Shown here: in pieces, positions 22,865 to 31,371 of the stretch
Numbering within the stretch: position 1 is the first letter of the stretch
Layout: every line of letters begins with the position of its first letter
Origin: Bacteroidota bacterium
Lineage (GTDB): Bacteria; Bacteroidota; Bacteroidia; Chitinophagales; Saprospiraceae
Assembly: GCA_017857395.1 (NCBI GenBank)
Contig: JAFMDF010000052.1
Span: 1 to 40,689, forward strand
Length of the DNA stretch: 40,689 nucleotides
Reading direction: 5' to 3'
Program-made: the position numbers and the translations under genes
The notes under the pieces: model-generated
The model's database searches: none
Told to the model about the DNA's origin: nothing
Seen by the model: only the letters and a program-made list of their open reading frames with translations

Positions 22865-25165
22865 ATGTCCTTAGAAAAACGACAATTAGCAGCCATTTTA
22901 TTTGCCGACATCGCCGGTTATACTGCATTGATGCAGGAAGACGAAGCGAATACGGGTAGGCTATTGTCGAAATTTCAACAAGCATTGGAGGAACAAGCAG
23001 CAGAATGTAACGGACGCATCATCAACTTTTATGGAGATGGCTGTTTGGCTATTTTTAATAGTCCAATAGATGCGGTAAGGTGTGCTGGGTCTTTACAGGT
23101 TATTTTTCAAAAAAGCCCAAAAGTGCCTGTTCGGATTGGTTTACATGCAGGCGATGTTATTTTTAAAGGCGATAACATTTATGGAGATAGTGTTAATTTA
23201 ACTTCTAGAATAGAATCTATTGGCGTACCAGGATCTGTTTTATTTTCGGAAACAATCAAACAATCATTAGATAATCATCCTCATTTTAAAATAGCTGCTT
23301 TAGGCAAATTTGATTTCAAAAATATTAAGCAAACTACGCCTGTTTATGCTTTAGCTAATAAGGAATTTGCTGTTCCAGATAAACGAAGAATCACAGGAAA
23401 GTTAGCTAAAAAGCCAACCAGTACCGTTCAAAAAATAGCGACAAGTGCCAAAGCGGTATTTGCTGTTTTAGGCTTAATCGCGGTTCTAGTTGCTTTTAAT
23501 TTTCCAGCGTTAAAAACGTTATTGAGTAATACTTTTGGCGAAACTTCTTTAAAAGAGAAAAAGGTCGCCGTGATGTTTTTTGAAAACGAAACGGGCGAAG
23601 AACAATTAAATGGCGTCGGTAAAATGGCAGCCGATTGGATTACCCAACAATTGATGAATATTGAAGAAACCAAAGTGGTTTTACCTTCTAATGTTCGTAG
23701 TAATATTCACTTAGCGACAGCTTCTCTAGAAGGCATGCAGAAATTTGCCAAAGCAACGGGTGCAGAGGTGATTATTAATGGCAGATATTATCAATCAGGC
23801 GAGAATCTCATTTTGCAAGCCCAAGTAGTTAATGTCCAAACAGGTGAAATAGTCCATGCCTTAGAAAAACCTATTATTGGCGATAAATCAGACCCTTTAC
23901 CTTTGATTCAAGAAGTTAGTGAACGATTGACAGGTTTTTGGGCAGTTCAAGGACGCAAACAATTTACGGAGAAACCACCGAAATTAGGTGCTTACCAAGC
24001 TTATTTAGAAGGCAGAAAATATTGGGGCATTAGCTACGAAAGAGTGGAAGAATATTATATGACTGCTTATAAAATTGATTCTACTTTTATCGTGCCTTTA
24101 GTTGAATTAGTGGCTTCCAAAATCAATGAATCAGATTATTACTCCGCAGATTCTTTATTAAATTTTGTCTTACAACGAAGTGATAATTTATCTAAGGTCC
24201 ATCAATTACAAACAAGAGCTTATAAAGCACAATTACGAGGAAATTTGCAGGAGGCCGTCCAATATTGGGAAGAGATTTATGCCATAGATGCGCAAGAATT
24301 TATTACGGTAACCAATCTAAGTCGGCAGTATTTAAATACCAATCAAGTACAAAAAGCTTTAACGGTTTTAGAACAATATGATGTATCGCATTTAGATTTT
24401 CAGGAATGCATGTCTTGCCAAGAATATTATGAATTATTGACCTATGCCCATTTCCAAAAAGGCAATTTCCAGCAAGTGACGAGTATTGTAGAAGGGTTTA
24501 GTTTTGACATACGAGAAGGGCTTATCGCCAATTATTATTTAAAATCCTTAGTGAACATTGGGGATTTTGATAAAGTCTATGAAAAAATGGGACTCTATTT
24601 AGGCGAAGATTTAAGTTTTAATGGTGGTAGACAAAGTGCAGGCTTACTATTAGTGGGGATGCTCTTTGAATTAGACAAACTCAATCAAACCGATGTACAG
24701 AAAATAATGGCGAATCTTTTGATTAATTACGGGGAAGATAACGACGATGATTGGTTGAGTAATTATTATATTGGAATAGGCTTATATAATAAAAAAGAGT
24801 ACGCAGAAGCTGCAGAATACTTCCAAGATTTTTATCAACGATTTAAAGCAGTTCCGATGATTATTGACCTTGGTTTGGCTTCTTTAGCCGCTTGTCATAT
24901 CCAACTGAGAGAAGATGATAAATTAGAAAGTATTTATCAATATTTAAGTACTTATGAGCATCCTTATGCTGCCAGTTATGTGAGTTATGCCAAAGCTAAG
25001 ATGGAAGCGCAATTAGGTCATACCGATAAAGCAATTGCCCTTTTAAAACAAAGTAAAGCAGAAGGGCAGGAGTTTTTATGGTTTAAATTTCAAAATGATC
25101 CTTTTTTAGCGCCTTTGTTTGGGGAGGATGGATTTGAGGAGTTGGTGAGTAACACAACGCTGTGA
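22865..25165 (+). CDS. Class III nucleotide cyclase with TM, TolB-like and TPR domains
   Basis: 766 aa. An N-terminal class III cyclase domain (~1-170) has metal aspartates D15 (FADIAGYT) and D58 (YGDG), and the transition-state pair N111/R115 (GDSVNLTSR). A transmembrane helix (~203-222) is followed by a TolB/FlgO-like domain (~230-350, KKVAVMFFENETGEEQL) and tetratricopeptide-like repeats to the C-terminus. Topology is a cytoplasmic cyclase and a periplasmic sensor part, or the reverse if the order is atypical. The adenine-specifying Lys and Asp of classical adenylyl cyclases are N54 and N104 by spacing, so the substrate is uncertain. It probably makes cAMP or a related nucleotide in response to an envelope cue. 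It has its own promoter region and ends convergent with the amidohydrolase. Confidence 0.9.
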   Translation: MSLEKRQLAAILFADIAGYTALMQEDEANTGRLLSKFQQALEEQAAECNGRIINFYGDGCLAIFNSPIDAVRCAGSLQVIFQKSPKVPVRIGLHAGDVIFKGDNIYGDSVNLTSRIESIGVPGSVLFSETIKQSLDNHPHFKIAALGKFDFKNIKQTTPVYALANKEFAVPDKRRITGKLAKKPTSTVQKIATSAKAVFAVLGLIAVLVAFNFPALKTLLSNTFGETSLKEKKVAVMFFENETGEEQLNGVGKMAADWITQQLMNIEETKVVLPSNVRSNIHLATASLEGMQKFAKATGAEVIINGRYYQSGENLILQAQVVNVQTGEIVHALEKPIIGDKSDPLPLIQEVSERLTGFWAVQGRKQFTEKPPKLGAYQAYLEGRKYWGISYERVEEYYMTAYKIDSTFIVPLVELVASKINESDYYSADSLLNFVLQRSDNLSKVHQLQTRAYKAQLRGNLQEAVQYWEEIYAIDAQEFITVTNLSRQYLNTNQVQKALTVLEQYDVSHLDFQECMSCQEYYELLTYAHFQKGNFQQVTSIVEGFSFDIREGLIANYYLKSLVNIGDFDKVYEKMGLYLGEDLSFNGGRQSAGLLLVGMLFELDKLNQTDVQKIMANLLINYGEDNDDDWLSNYYIGIGLYNKKEYAEAAEYFQDFYQRFKAVPMIIDLGLASLAACHIQLREDDKLESIYQYLSTYEHPYAASYVSYAKAKMEAQLGHTDKAIALLKQSKAEGQEFLWFKFQNDPFLAPLFGEDGFEELVSNTTL

Positions 25166-25204
25166 GTTGCGACAGATAACCACATCGCTCTGCACAACTC
25201 ACAC
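25160..25204. terminator. Possible hairpin between convergent genes
   Basis: gtgagttg (25162-25169) pairs with caactcac (25195-25202). The stem overlaps the cyclase stop codon (TGA 25163-25165), and the loop is 25 nt. It is a weak terminator candidate or a repeat remnant. Confidence 0.4.
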
Positions 25205-25232
25205 AGTTATGTTACTACTATATCTTAAGGAC

Positions 25233-26822
25233 TTATTCTTCTTCTGCCTTCTGTTTTTTCACCATTTCTTCCACATCTTTTAACAATTGTTTGGCATCGT
25301 AAACAATTCCATCCTTAATCGTATATTTTACGCCTCCCACTCGTTCCAATTTACCTGTATCATCATTTAATCGTTGAAAACCTGTGCCGTATAATACCTT
25401 TAAGTTTTCAATAGGATTTTCTTCTACAATAACGATATCCGCTAATAAACCTGGTCGAAGTACGCCAAATTCGATGGGCTTTCCTTTTGGTTCAAAGATA
25501 GCTTGTGCGGCATGCATGGTTGCCCCACGAATAACCTCTAACGGATGAAATCCTGCCTCTTGCAATAATTCCATTTCTTCGATATAACCAAAGCCCCATA
25601 AATTATAAATAAAAGAAGCATCATCACTAACCGTAACTCGACCTCCCGCATTTTTATAATCATTTAAAAAAGACATCCAAACTCGATAAAAATTCTTCCA
25701 AGCAATTTCATCCCAAGAGGTCCAATTAAAGAAATAAGAGCCATGACTGGTTCGACTTGGATAATAAAAACGATGCAAAGAAGGTAAGGTATAGATATCA
25801 TGCCATACCGCATTTCGTTCTTTCATTACATCTCGTCCTGCTAGATAAGCGGTCATCGTAGGGTCAATAATAAAGTCCAATTCCAAAAATTCTTCGATAA
25901 GCGCATTCCATTCTTTACTACCTCTAGGATGAATTTTGTCCCAATTATGCGCTACTTGGCTAAAACGGTCTTGTTCATCATTATAATTAAAATCAGGTGT
26001 CCAATGCTGAATATCTTGGTCTTTATAAAGGGCTTCAAACAAACCATAATAATGGGTCAGATTATCCAATCCCATCCGAGCAAAATCTAAGGCATTTGTT
26101 TCCCCAACCATGGTTTGCGCAATATGCGCCACTGTTCCCATTTTATGTTTATGCGCCTCATCTATTGCCGCTTTTAACGTAGCAGGGTCATGGCTAAAGA
26201 ACTTTAAGCCTTCTACGCCTTTTTTTGCGCCCCATTGTACCCATTCTCTTGCTTTTTCTGGGGTATAGACCACGCCTCCTTCCCAGTCTTCTCCTGAACC
26301 TAAAGTATGGAAAGCAACGATTCTAGGGGCTACTATCTCATTTTTGGCACTCCGTTTCTTTTCACTTTGCGTCCAATTTACTCCTGCGGCAGGTACGCCT
26401 CGAATCGTAGTTATCCCATGACCCATCCATAATTTATAAGGATAAGTAGCATTTGGCGACTTTTTTGCCCCTCCAACATGCGCATGTAAATTGATAAAAC
26501 CGGGCATCGCATAATGCCCCGTTGCATCTATTTCTTTCGTAGCACCTTGCGGTCTACCTTTTTCATTAATGGGAATATAAGGCACACCCACATTCGCAAT
26601 CTGTACAATTTTGTTACCTTCGATAACAATATCCATTGGTCCTCTTGGCGGCGCACCAGAGCCATCTATAACATTAACACCTCTGATAATCAATCGCTCA
26701 AAAGGGCCTTCGCCCTCTCCTTCTGCTCTATCTGGCGCAGGGTTTAAGGGGTTTTGAGCATAACTGATTCCTGAAAAGAATAGAATTAAAATTAAGGTAA
26801 GTAGGTTGGTTTTACATTTCAT
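25233..26822 (-). CDS. Secreted amidohydrolase
   Basis: 529-aa metal-dependent amidohydrolase with signal peptide 1-22 (SYAQ). The metal ligands fit the imidazolonepropionase/prolidase-like pattern: HAH (H113, H115), a probable carboxylated lysine K207 (GLKFF), H233 (TVAHIAQ), H257 (NLTHYY) and D400 or D401 (TVSDDAS). The N-terminal ~100 and C-terminal ~80 residues form the usual composite beta-domain (VIDGSG near 51-56). An acidic run EGEGEG (34-39) follows the signal peptide. Exported members include dipeptidases and amide-drug hydrolases; the substrate is not inferable. The gene has its own 349-nt upstream spacer. Confidence 0.9.
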   Translation of the reverse strand: MKCKTNLLTLILILFFSGISYAQNPLNPAPDRAEGEGEGPFERLIIRGVNVIDGSGAPPRGPMDIVIEGNKIVQIANVGVPYIPINEKGRPQGATKEIDATGHYAMPGFINLHAHVGGAKKSPNATYPYKLWMGHGITTIRGVPAAGVNWTQSEKKRSAKNEIVAPRIVAFHTLGSGEDWEGGVVYTPEKAREWVQWGAKKGVEGLKFFSHDPATLKAAIDEAHKHKMGTVAHIAQTMVGETNALDFARMGLDNLTHYYGLFEALYKDQDIQHWTPDFNYNDEQDRFSQVAHNWDKIHPRGSKEWNALIEEFLELDFIIDPTMTAYLAGRDVMKERNAVWHDIYTLPSLHRFYYPSRTSHGSYFFNWTSWDEIAWKNFYRVWMSFLNDYKNAGGRVTVSDDASFIYNLWGFGYIEEMELLQEAGFHPLEVIRGATMHAAQAIFEPKGKPIEFGVLRPGLLADIVIVEENPIENLKVLYGTGFQRLNDDTGKLERVGGVKYTIKDGIVYDAKQLLKDVEEMVKKQKAEEE

Positions 26823-26929
26823 TTTATTAAATTTAAGCAGACAAAAATTAATATCTGAATATGAAGATAATTAAATAATTGATTATTCAGATATTAGTAG
26901 ATTCTAGTGTAATGTGTTTACATGCTTTT

Positions 26930-27010
26930 CTCTGCGAAACTCTGTGTAACAACTACTTTATTTTAATTATTCCACAGAGTTACCCGAAGTTTTCACAGAG
27001 TTACGCAAAG
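26930..27010. repeat. Imperfect palindromic CTCTGTG/CACAGAG repeat, copy 2
   Basis: ctctgcgaaactctgtgtaa on the left and ttccacagagtta plus cacagagtta on the right form an imperfect hairpin like the one at 2635-2730. It lies in the 349-nt gene-free stretch 26823-27171, which also holds the pfaD terminator. Confidence 0.75.
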
Positions 27011-27101
27011 TCAAAACAACGCGTATCTTTGACATTAGAAAGAACTATTTTGAGTTTTGTTTTCTGTACAACTCCATTGTTTATCAAATAATTCAAAACA
27101 A

Positions 27102-27141
27102 AAAAGGGACTTTCATACCTTATCGTATAAAAATCCCTTTT
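27102..27141 (-). terminator. Rho-independent-like terminator of pfaD
   Basis: Read on the minus strand, aaaaggga (27134-27141) pairs with tcccttt(t) (27102-27109), extended by a further nine positions with two mismatches, and is followed by ttttttgttttg. It lies 31 nt after the pfaD stop. Confidence 0.75.
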
Positions 27142-27171
27142 CCTATTTTTAAAAAGAATTCGCTAATTACA

Positions 27172-28794
27172 TTACACTAGCTCAGCAGTTTTTCGCTCAG
27201 GCACAACATGCATCCAAGCCAAAGGCAAATTCACGCCCTGCATTTTCAACGCCTGTACGCGATACAAATAAGCTGCACCAAGCATAATATTTTCTGCGAC
27301 ATCTACTGCTTGTCGATTTTCGTAATTTTCTAAATAAGTCCCTTTCACCCAGTTATTAAATGCGCCCATGGCAGGGCCACACCAAATTTGGTAATCCATT
27401 GCCCGACCTTCTTTTCCAGAATTTGCCCAATTAGAGGACAAACCTAAATACCATCGGAAAATCAATGCCATTTTTCGCTTAGGATTATCATTCGCTCGCT
27501 CAATCTGTTCAGGGTCTCTTTCATTAAAGAAGTCCACACAATATTGCCAAATCGTCTCTAAAGGCGCTCTAAACACTTTCTTTTCCAAGGTGGCTCTTTC
27601 TTCCGCAGGAATCTCATCAATGGAATTATAACGGGTATAATATTCGTATAATTTCTTCGCTCTTGGCCCAAATAACGACCCTCTTTTTAAGACTTGTAGT
27701 TCTACCCCCATTTCAAACATGTCCGAAGCTGGTGCCATGGTTACATCTGTCGAAGCGACCGTCGATAATAATTTTCGCACATGTTCAGAAGTGCCTGCTT
27801 CTACACATGCTTGGTTGACTGACCCAGTTACAATATATGCTGCCCCCATCATAAAAGCGGCTAAAGCGGAGGCGGGTGTAGCAATTCCACCTGCTGCACC
27901 AACACGAATCATTTTAGCATAGCCATATTCTTGTTGCAATTCATCTCTCAATTTAATAATCGTTGGAAACAAAGCCACTAATGGTCGATTATCCGTATGT
28001 CCACCAGAATCGGCTTCGACGGTAATATCATCTGCCATCGGCACTTTTTTGGCTAATTCTGCTTGTAATGGAGTTATTTTACCTTGTGCCAATAAGGCTT
28101 GTAACATTTTATCTGGTGCTGGTTTCATAAAGTGTGCCGCTACCTCCAATCGAGATATTTTGGCAATTACTTTATTCCCACAAATGATATTCCCCTCGGT
28201 ATCTTGACTTAATCCCGCAACTCTATAATGCACAATACTTTCTGAAAGTCGCATATAAGCAGAAGCCTCTACTACTTTGACCCCTCTTTCGATAAATAAT
28301 TTAACCGCTCCTTCCTCCAATGCTTTTTCGGTCGGACTATTGATTAAATTAAAGGCATAAGTCTGCGTAGGCAAAGCTGCTTGGATTTTATCAATCGCTT
28401 GATTCACTCGCCTTGGCACTAAACCTGCTGCTCCAAAAGAACCAATCATATTGGCTTGTCCCATCGCAATAACCAATTCTTCAGAAGCAATGCCATTAGC
28501 CATTGCACCCGTTTTATAGGCATATTTGACATTATAATCTGTTTGGAAAGTTGGGTCGCCTAATTGCGTTGCCGTTAAAGGCGCAACCATCGCTAACATT
28601 TCTTGCCCTCTACCTTCGGCTGCAATTTCTCCTTCATTGGTGACCCCAATTCTTCCACCAAAATCTTTGACGACATAGCATGGAAGATGGGTATTATTTA
28701 ATTTTTTTTGAATGCCTACTGCATCGAACGCTACGGAACGGGGTGAGCCTTTCCAGTTTAGGGGTAGTGATTTGCCTATGTGTGTTAATTGCAT
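27172..28794 (-). CDS. pfaD: PfaD-type enoyl reductase of a polyunsaturated fatty acid/polyketide synthase
   Basis: 540-aa flavoprotein of the nitronate-monooxygenase/TIM-barrel fold, PfaD family. It acts as the trans enoyl-ACP reductase of PUFA synthases. FMN/phosphate-binding elements are readable at EADSGGHTDN (260-269), GAAGGIATP (299-307) and AAYIVTGSVNQ (318-328). The N-terminus LNWKGSPRSVAFD and CYVVKDF/GVTNEGE are typical of PfaD. I start at the ATG 28792-28794 (MQLTHIG). An open frame to a TTG at 28830 runs through an ACAGGATTTT-type repeat and is rejected. A terminator follows at 27102-27141. It lies ~2.6 kb from pfaC on the same strand, separated by four other genes. Confidence 0.93.
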   Translation of the reverse strand: MQLTHIGKSLPLNWKGSPRSVAFDAVGIQKKLNNTHLPCYVVKDFGGRIGVTNEGEIAAEGRGQEMLAMVAPLTATQLGDPTFQTDYNVKYAYKTGAMANGIASEELVIAMGQANMIGSFGAAGLVPRRVNQAIDKIQAALPTQTYAFNLINSPTEKALEEGAVKLFIERGVKVVEASAYMRLSESIVHYRVAGLSQDTEGNIICGNKVIAKISRLEVAAHFMKPAPDKMLQALLAQGKITPLQAELAKKVPMADDITVEADSGGHTDNRPLVALFPTIIKLRDELQQEYGYAKMIRVGAAGGIATPASALAAFMMGAAYIVTGSVNQACVEAGTSEHVRKLLSTVASTDVTMAPASDMFEMGVELQVLKRGSLFGPRAKKLYEYYTRYNSIDEIPAEERATLEKKVFRAPLETIWQYCVDFFNERDPEQIERANDNPKRKMALIFRWYLGLSSNWANSGKEGRAMDYQIWCGPAMGAFNNWVKGTYLENYENRQAVDVAENIMLGAAYLYRVQALKMQGVNLPLAWMHVVPERKTAELV

Positions 28795-28860
28795 ATTTAC
28801 AAGATGACAGGATTTTGCAGGGTGAACCAAATTAAAACGAGGTCATGCTACATCTTCCTT

Positions 28861-28888
28861 TTGAAAATTGAAAATTATAAATTGAAAA
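28861..28888. repeat. Heptanucleotide tandem repeat TTGAAAA x4
   Basis: TTGAAAA, TTGAAAA, TTATAAA, TTGAAAA, between the DJ-1 gene stop (28896) and pfaD. The same unit is at 10011-10052, and the degenerate third unit parallels TTATAAC at 9569-9575. An ACAGGATTTT repeat lies beside it at 28799-28820. Confidence 0.9.
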
Positions 28889-28895
28889 TTTCTTT

Positions 28896-29480
28896 CTATT
28901 CTTCATGCCAAGTATACTCCATATAATTAGCCGTCTTTCGAGCCTGTTCTATCCCATATTGTTTTGCAACAACATGCAAAGCCATTTCAATTCCAGCCGA
29001 AATACCGCCCGAAGTTATCACTTTTCCATTATCTACATACTTTGTACCCTTAATTATTTTTGTATTGGGCGCAACGGCTGCTAATTCATCAAATGCACCG
29101 TGATGAGTGGTGGCAGATATATTTTCTAATAATCCGCTAGTTGCTAAAACCAGAGAACCTGTACAGACAGATAGCATTAATTCGACTTGTTCAAATTGTG
29201 CTTTTATCCAATCTTTAATGGCTTCGTTATTCATTTCTGTTCGAGTTCCAAAGCCGCCAGGGATTAATACCATATCAAATTTTTCGTTGGTATCAATGAG
29301 TTTGTTCGGAATTACTTGGAAGTTATTTCTCGCTTTGACTACGCCTTCTTCCTCAGCTATTAAGCAAACATCGTAGAGTTTATTGCCTGCTTTGTCGTAA
29401 CTAACTGAAAATACTTCAAATGGACCAGCGAAGTCTAAGACTTCTACTTTATCGAAAATTAGGATGGCTACTTTTTTCAT
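28896..29480 (-). CDS. DJ-1/PfpI family protein, isonitrile-hydratase-like
   Basis: 194 aa of the class I glutamine-amidotransferase-like DJ-1/PfpI fold. The nucleophile is C106 in SVCTGSLVLATSGLL, followed by ISATTHH, which is the pattern of the isonitrile hydratase/AraC-associated subgroup. The acidic residue near the start is D16 or E22 in LDFAGPFEVF. No signal peptide; cytoplasmic. It is upstream of pfaD with only a heptamer-repeat spacer between, so they may share a transcript, but a functional link to lipid synthesis is not evident. Function could be chaperone or hydratase. Confidence 0.88.
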   Translation of the reverse strand: MKKVAILIFDKVEVLDFAGPFEVFSVSYDKAGNKLYDVCLIAEEEGVVKARNNFQVIPNKLIDTNEKFDMVLIPGGFGTRTEMNNEAIKDWIKAQFEQVELMLSVCTGSLVLATSGLLENISATTHHGAFDELAAVAPNTKIIKGTKYVDNGKVITSGGISAGIEMALHVVAKQYGIEQARKTANYMEYTWHEE

Positions 29481-29489
29481 TTATTCTTT

Positions 29490-29876
29490 TTAAATGTTTT
29501 CAGGGTCTTTTATTATTCCCAAATCTTTTACTAAGGCAAATATCAGAATTCCAATTAAAATAAGAATAACATGAATAATAAATTTAGTAGAAAATAATTC
29601 TTCTTTTCCTCTTCCTAAATATTCCAATAATATTCCTATGACAACAAGACCACCACTACCAATCAAAAATAACCCCGCCCAAATTTTTACAGCTACTTTA
29701 GTGTACCTATTTTTGGAAATAAGTATATACAAAACAATTCCTTGAATTAAAATAGGAGAAAGTCCAATTATACTTTTTGTCTGAATTGTTGCGTATAAAT
29801 TATAAATGAAAAATAGGCTAATTATTCCAATTAAAGCATTACAATAACCTTTATTTTCTACTACTAATCGTTTCAT
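29490..29876 (-). CDS. Small four-TM membrane protein
   Basis: 128 aa with four hydrophobic helices (about 14-30, 38-53, 63-84 and 96-116) and short charged ends. No family recognised. Its ATG overlaps the stop of the upstream 94-aa gene (ATGA), which indicates translational coupling, and its stop is 9 nt from the DJ-1 ATG. The three form a tight operon. No ligand residues stand out. Confidence 0.75.
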   Translation of the reverse strand: MKRLVVENKGYCNALIGIISLFFIYNLYATIQTKSIIGLSPILIQGIVLYILISKNRYTKVAVKIWAGLFLIGSGGLVVIGILLEYLGRGKEELFSTKFIIHVILILIGILIFALVKDLGIIKDPENI

Positions 29877-30157
29877 TTTGTATTTGAGTCTTTATTCAAT
29901 ATCTTGGTTTTAGCTTCCGCAGAAGTTAAAACAGGTATAATTTCAAAATCCGCTAAATCGTTCCAATTTGCTATCCAATCTTGTAGTTTTTCTAGGCTTT
30001 CACTTTCCATTATTTGATAACAAGTTTCTATATTTTCATCTATCCAGCTATTGATGTAAGTTACGCCTTTGGGCAACATACGTCCTTTTTTATCGAACCT
30101 TTGATAGAGTTCTAGAATTTTATCTTTTTTGAAATGTTCGATGATTAAATATCTCAT
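29873..30157 (-). CDS. DUF3303-like small cytoplasmic protein
   Basis: 94 aa resembling the DUF3303 group: MRYLIIEHFK start, a G-x-x-Y-x-x-SW pattern (GVTYINSW), E-x-CYQIMES, and a WIANWNDLADFEIIPV end. It adopts a ferredoxin-like alpha/beta pattern in relatives. No known function. It is first gene of the small operon leading to the DJ-1 protein and overlaps the next gene by 4 nt. The 187 nt upstream hold no gene. Confidence 0.75.
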   Translation of the reverse strand: MRYLIIEHFKKDKILELYQRFDKKGRMLPKGVTYINSWIDENIETCYQIMESESLEKLQDWIANWNDLADFEIIPVLTSAEAKTKILNKDSNTK

Positions 30158-30344
30158 CCTATTCTATCTTTTTCTAATAACCTTAGAATAAACTCATCAT
30201 ATTCATCTCTCATTAGTATTCCTTATTTCGAGTATTCAATAAATCCAAACTAATTCTAACGTAGGTATTAAAAAAGCGATTTTTGTAAAATGTTGATTTT
30301 CCGCTTGCTTGAATGCCTATGAAGATTATTCCTTCCATTTGAGC

Positions 30345-31355
30345 TTACCCTTTATATAATTTTACAATTTTAGCACAACCTCCATTTTTTTCTCTTTCAA
30401 AAAAAAGTTGAATTTTATTAGCTTTTTCAGCAGGATAATCAAGCATTGCTTTTTCCAATTCTTCTTTTTCTAATTGAAGAATAAACGTTATTATTTCGAT
30501 TTCTTCCTTAGTCAATCCTTTAAAAACATCCTTGTAATGTGCATCAAAAAAGCCATAATCTTCCCAAATCATTAAATTTAATAAATCTCCCCAAAAGTCT
30601 AATATATCGATACGTAATTGGCTTCTATCTAAAGTAATATATTTATAGAAAATTTCTTCTACCATCTCCCCTATTTCATCCCTAGAATTAGGTACATTTT
30701 CTATCTCTTCTATCACAACGGTTAAAAAAGCCCTATAAATTGCAAATAATTCAAAAATATTTGCATCTTTCACCAACATTTGCGCTTTTTCAGCCAGTCT
30801 ATCCGTAACCCATATTTTTTTACTTTCACCAACAAAATAAGAGTATTCAATTTGATCCCAAAAGTCCATTATGTAATCTAATGGGCTTGCATCTACCATT
30901 TCGTCTTCGCCGTGATAATAAATACCATCTCCTTTAATAGCTGTTTCTCTCTTTTCGGATCTTAAATTCATTACCCTCGTCTTATCTTCCTCTTCTATAT
31001 CCATCAAGAGCACCTTCTTTTGTGCTTTTTCCAATTGTTGCTCTAAAAAAACTGTTCCTTTCGTTTCTTGTATTTTCTCTATAATATCGGAAGAGGTCAA
31101 ACTATTTGATGATAAATGTTGACGAAAGAATTGAATTTGACCATACAATGATTCAAAATTATACATCAAAAATGTAGACTGTTTACTTTTCCTTTTAAGT
31201 GTCTCTATTAGTTTATCCCAATCACCTTTAAATCCTTCGCTTTCTATTATTAATGAAATCCAAAAATCCCAATAATAGATTTTAAACACCTTTTCTAAAT
31301 GAGCAAACTTAACCTCAGTCAAATAATCTCTTCCATATTTATAAAATCTCATCAT
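30345..31355 (-). CDS. Uncharacterised protein directly downstream of pfaC
   Basis: 336 aa, mainly helical, acidic and rich in Glu, Lys, Ile and aromatic residues, without signal peptide, transmembrane helix or recognised motif. A likely coiled-coil stretch spans ~90-130 (EKIQETK…LEQQLEKAQKK). It starts only 16 nt after the pfaC stop, so it is probably cotranscribed. I do not recognise it in known PUFA synthase loci. It could be an accessory or an unrelated passenger. Base composition is more AT-rich than pfaC. Confidence 0.75.
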   Translation of the reverse strand: MMRFYKYGRDYLTEVKFAHLEKVFKIYYWDFWISLIIESEGFKGDWDKLIETLKRKSKQSTFLMYNFESLYGQIQFFRQHLSSNSLTSSDIIEKIQETKGTVFLEQQLEKAQKKVLLMDIEEEDKTRVMNLRSEKRETAIKGDGIYYHGEDEMVDASPLDYIMDFWDQIEYSYFVGESKKIWVTDRLAEKAQMLVKDANIFELFAIYRAFLTVVIEEIENVPNSRDEIGEMVEEIFYKYITLDRSQLRIDILDFWGDLLNLMIWEDYGFFDAHYKDVFKGLTKEEIEIITFILQLEKEELEKAMLDYPAEKANKIQLFFEREKNGGCAKIVKLYKG

Positions 31356-31371
31356 ATTATAAATTTAGTTT

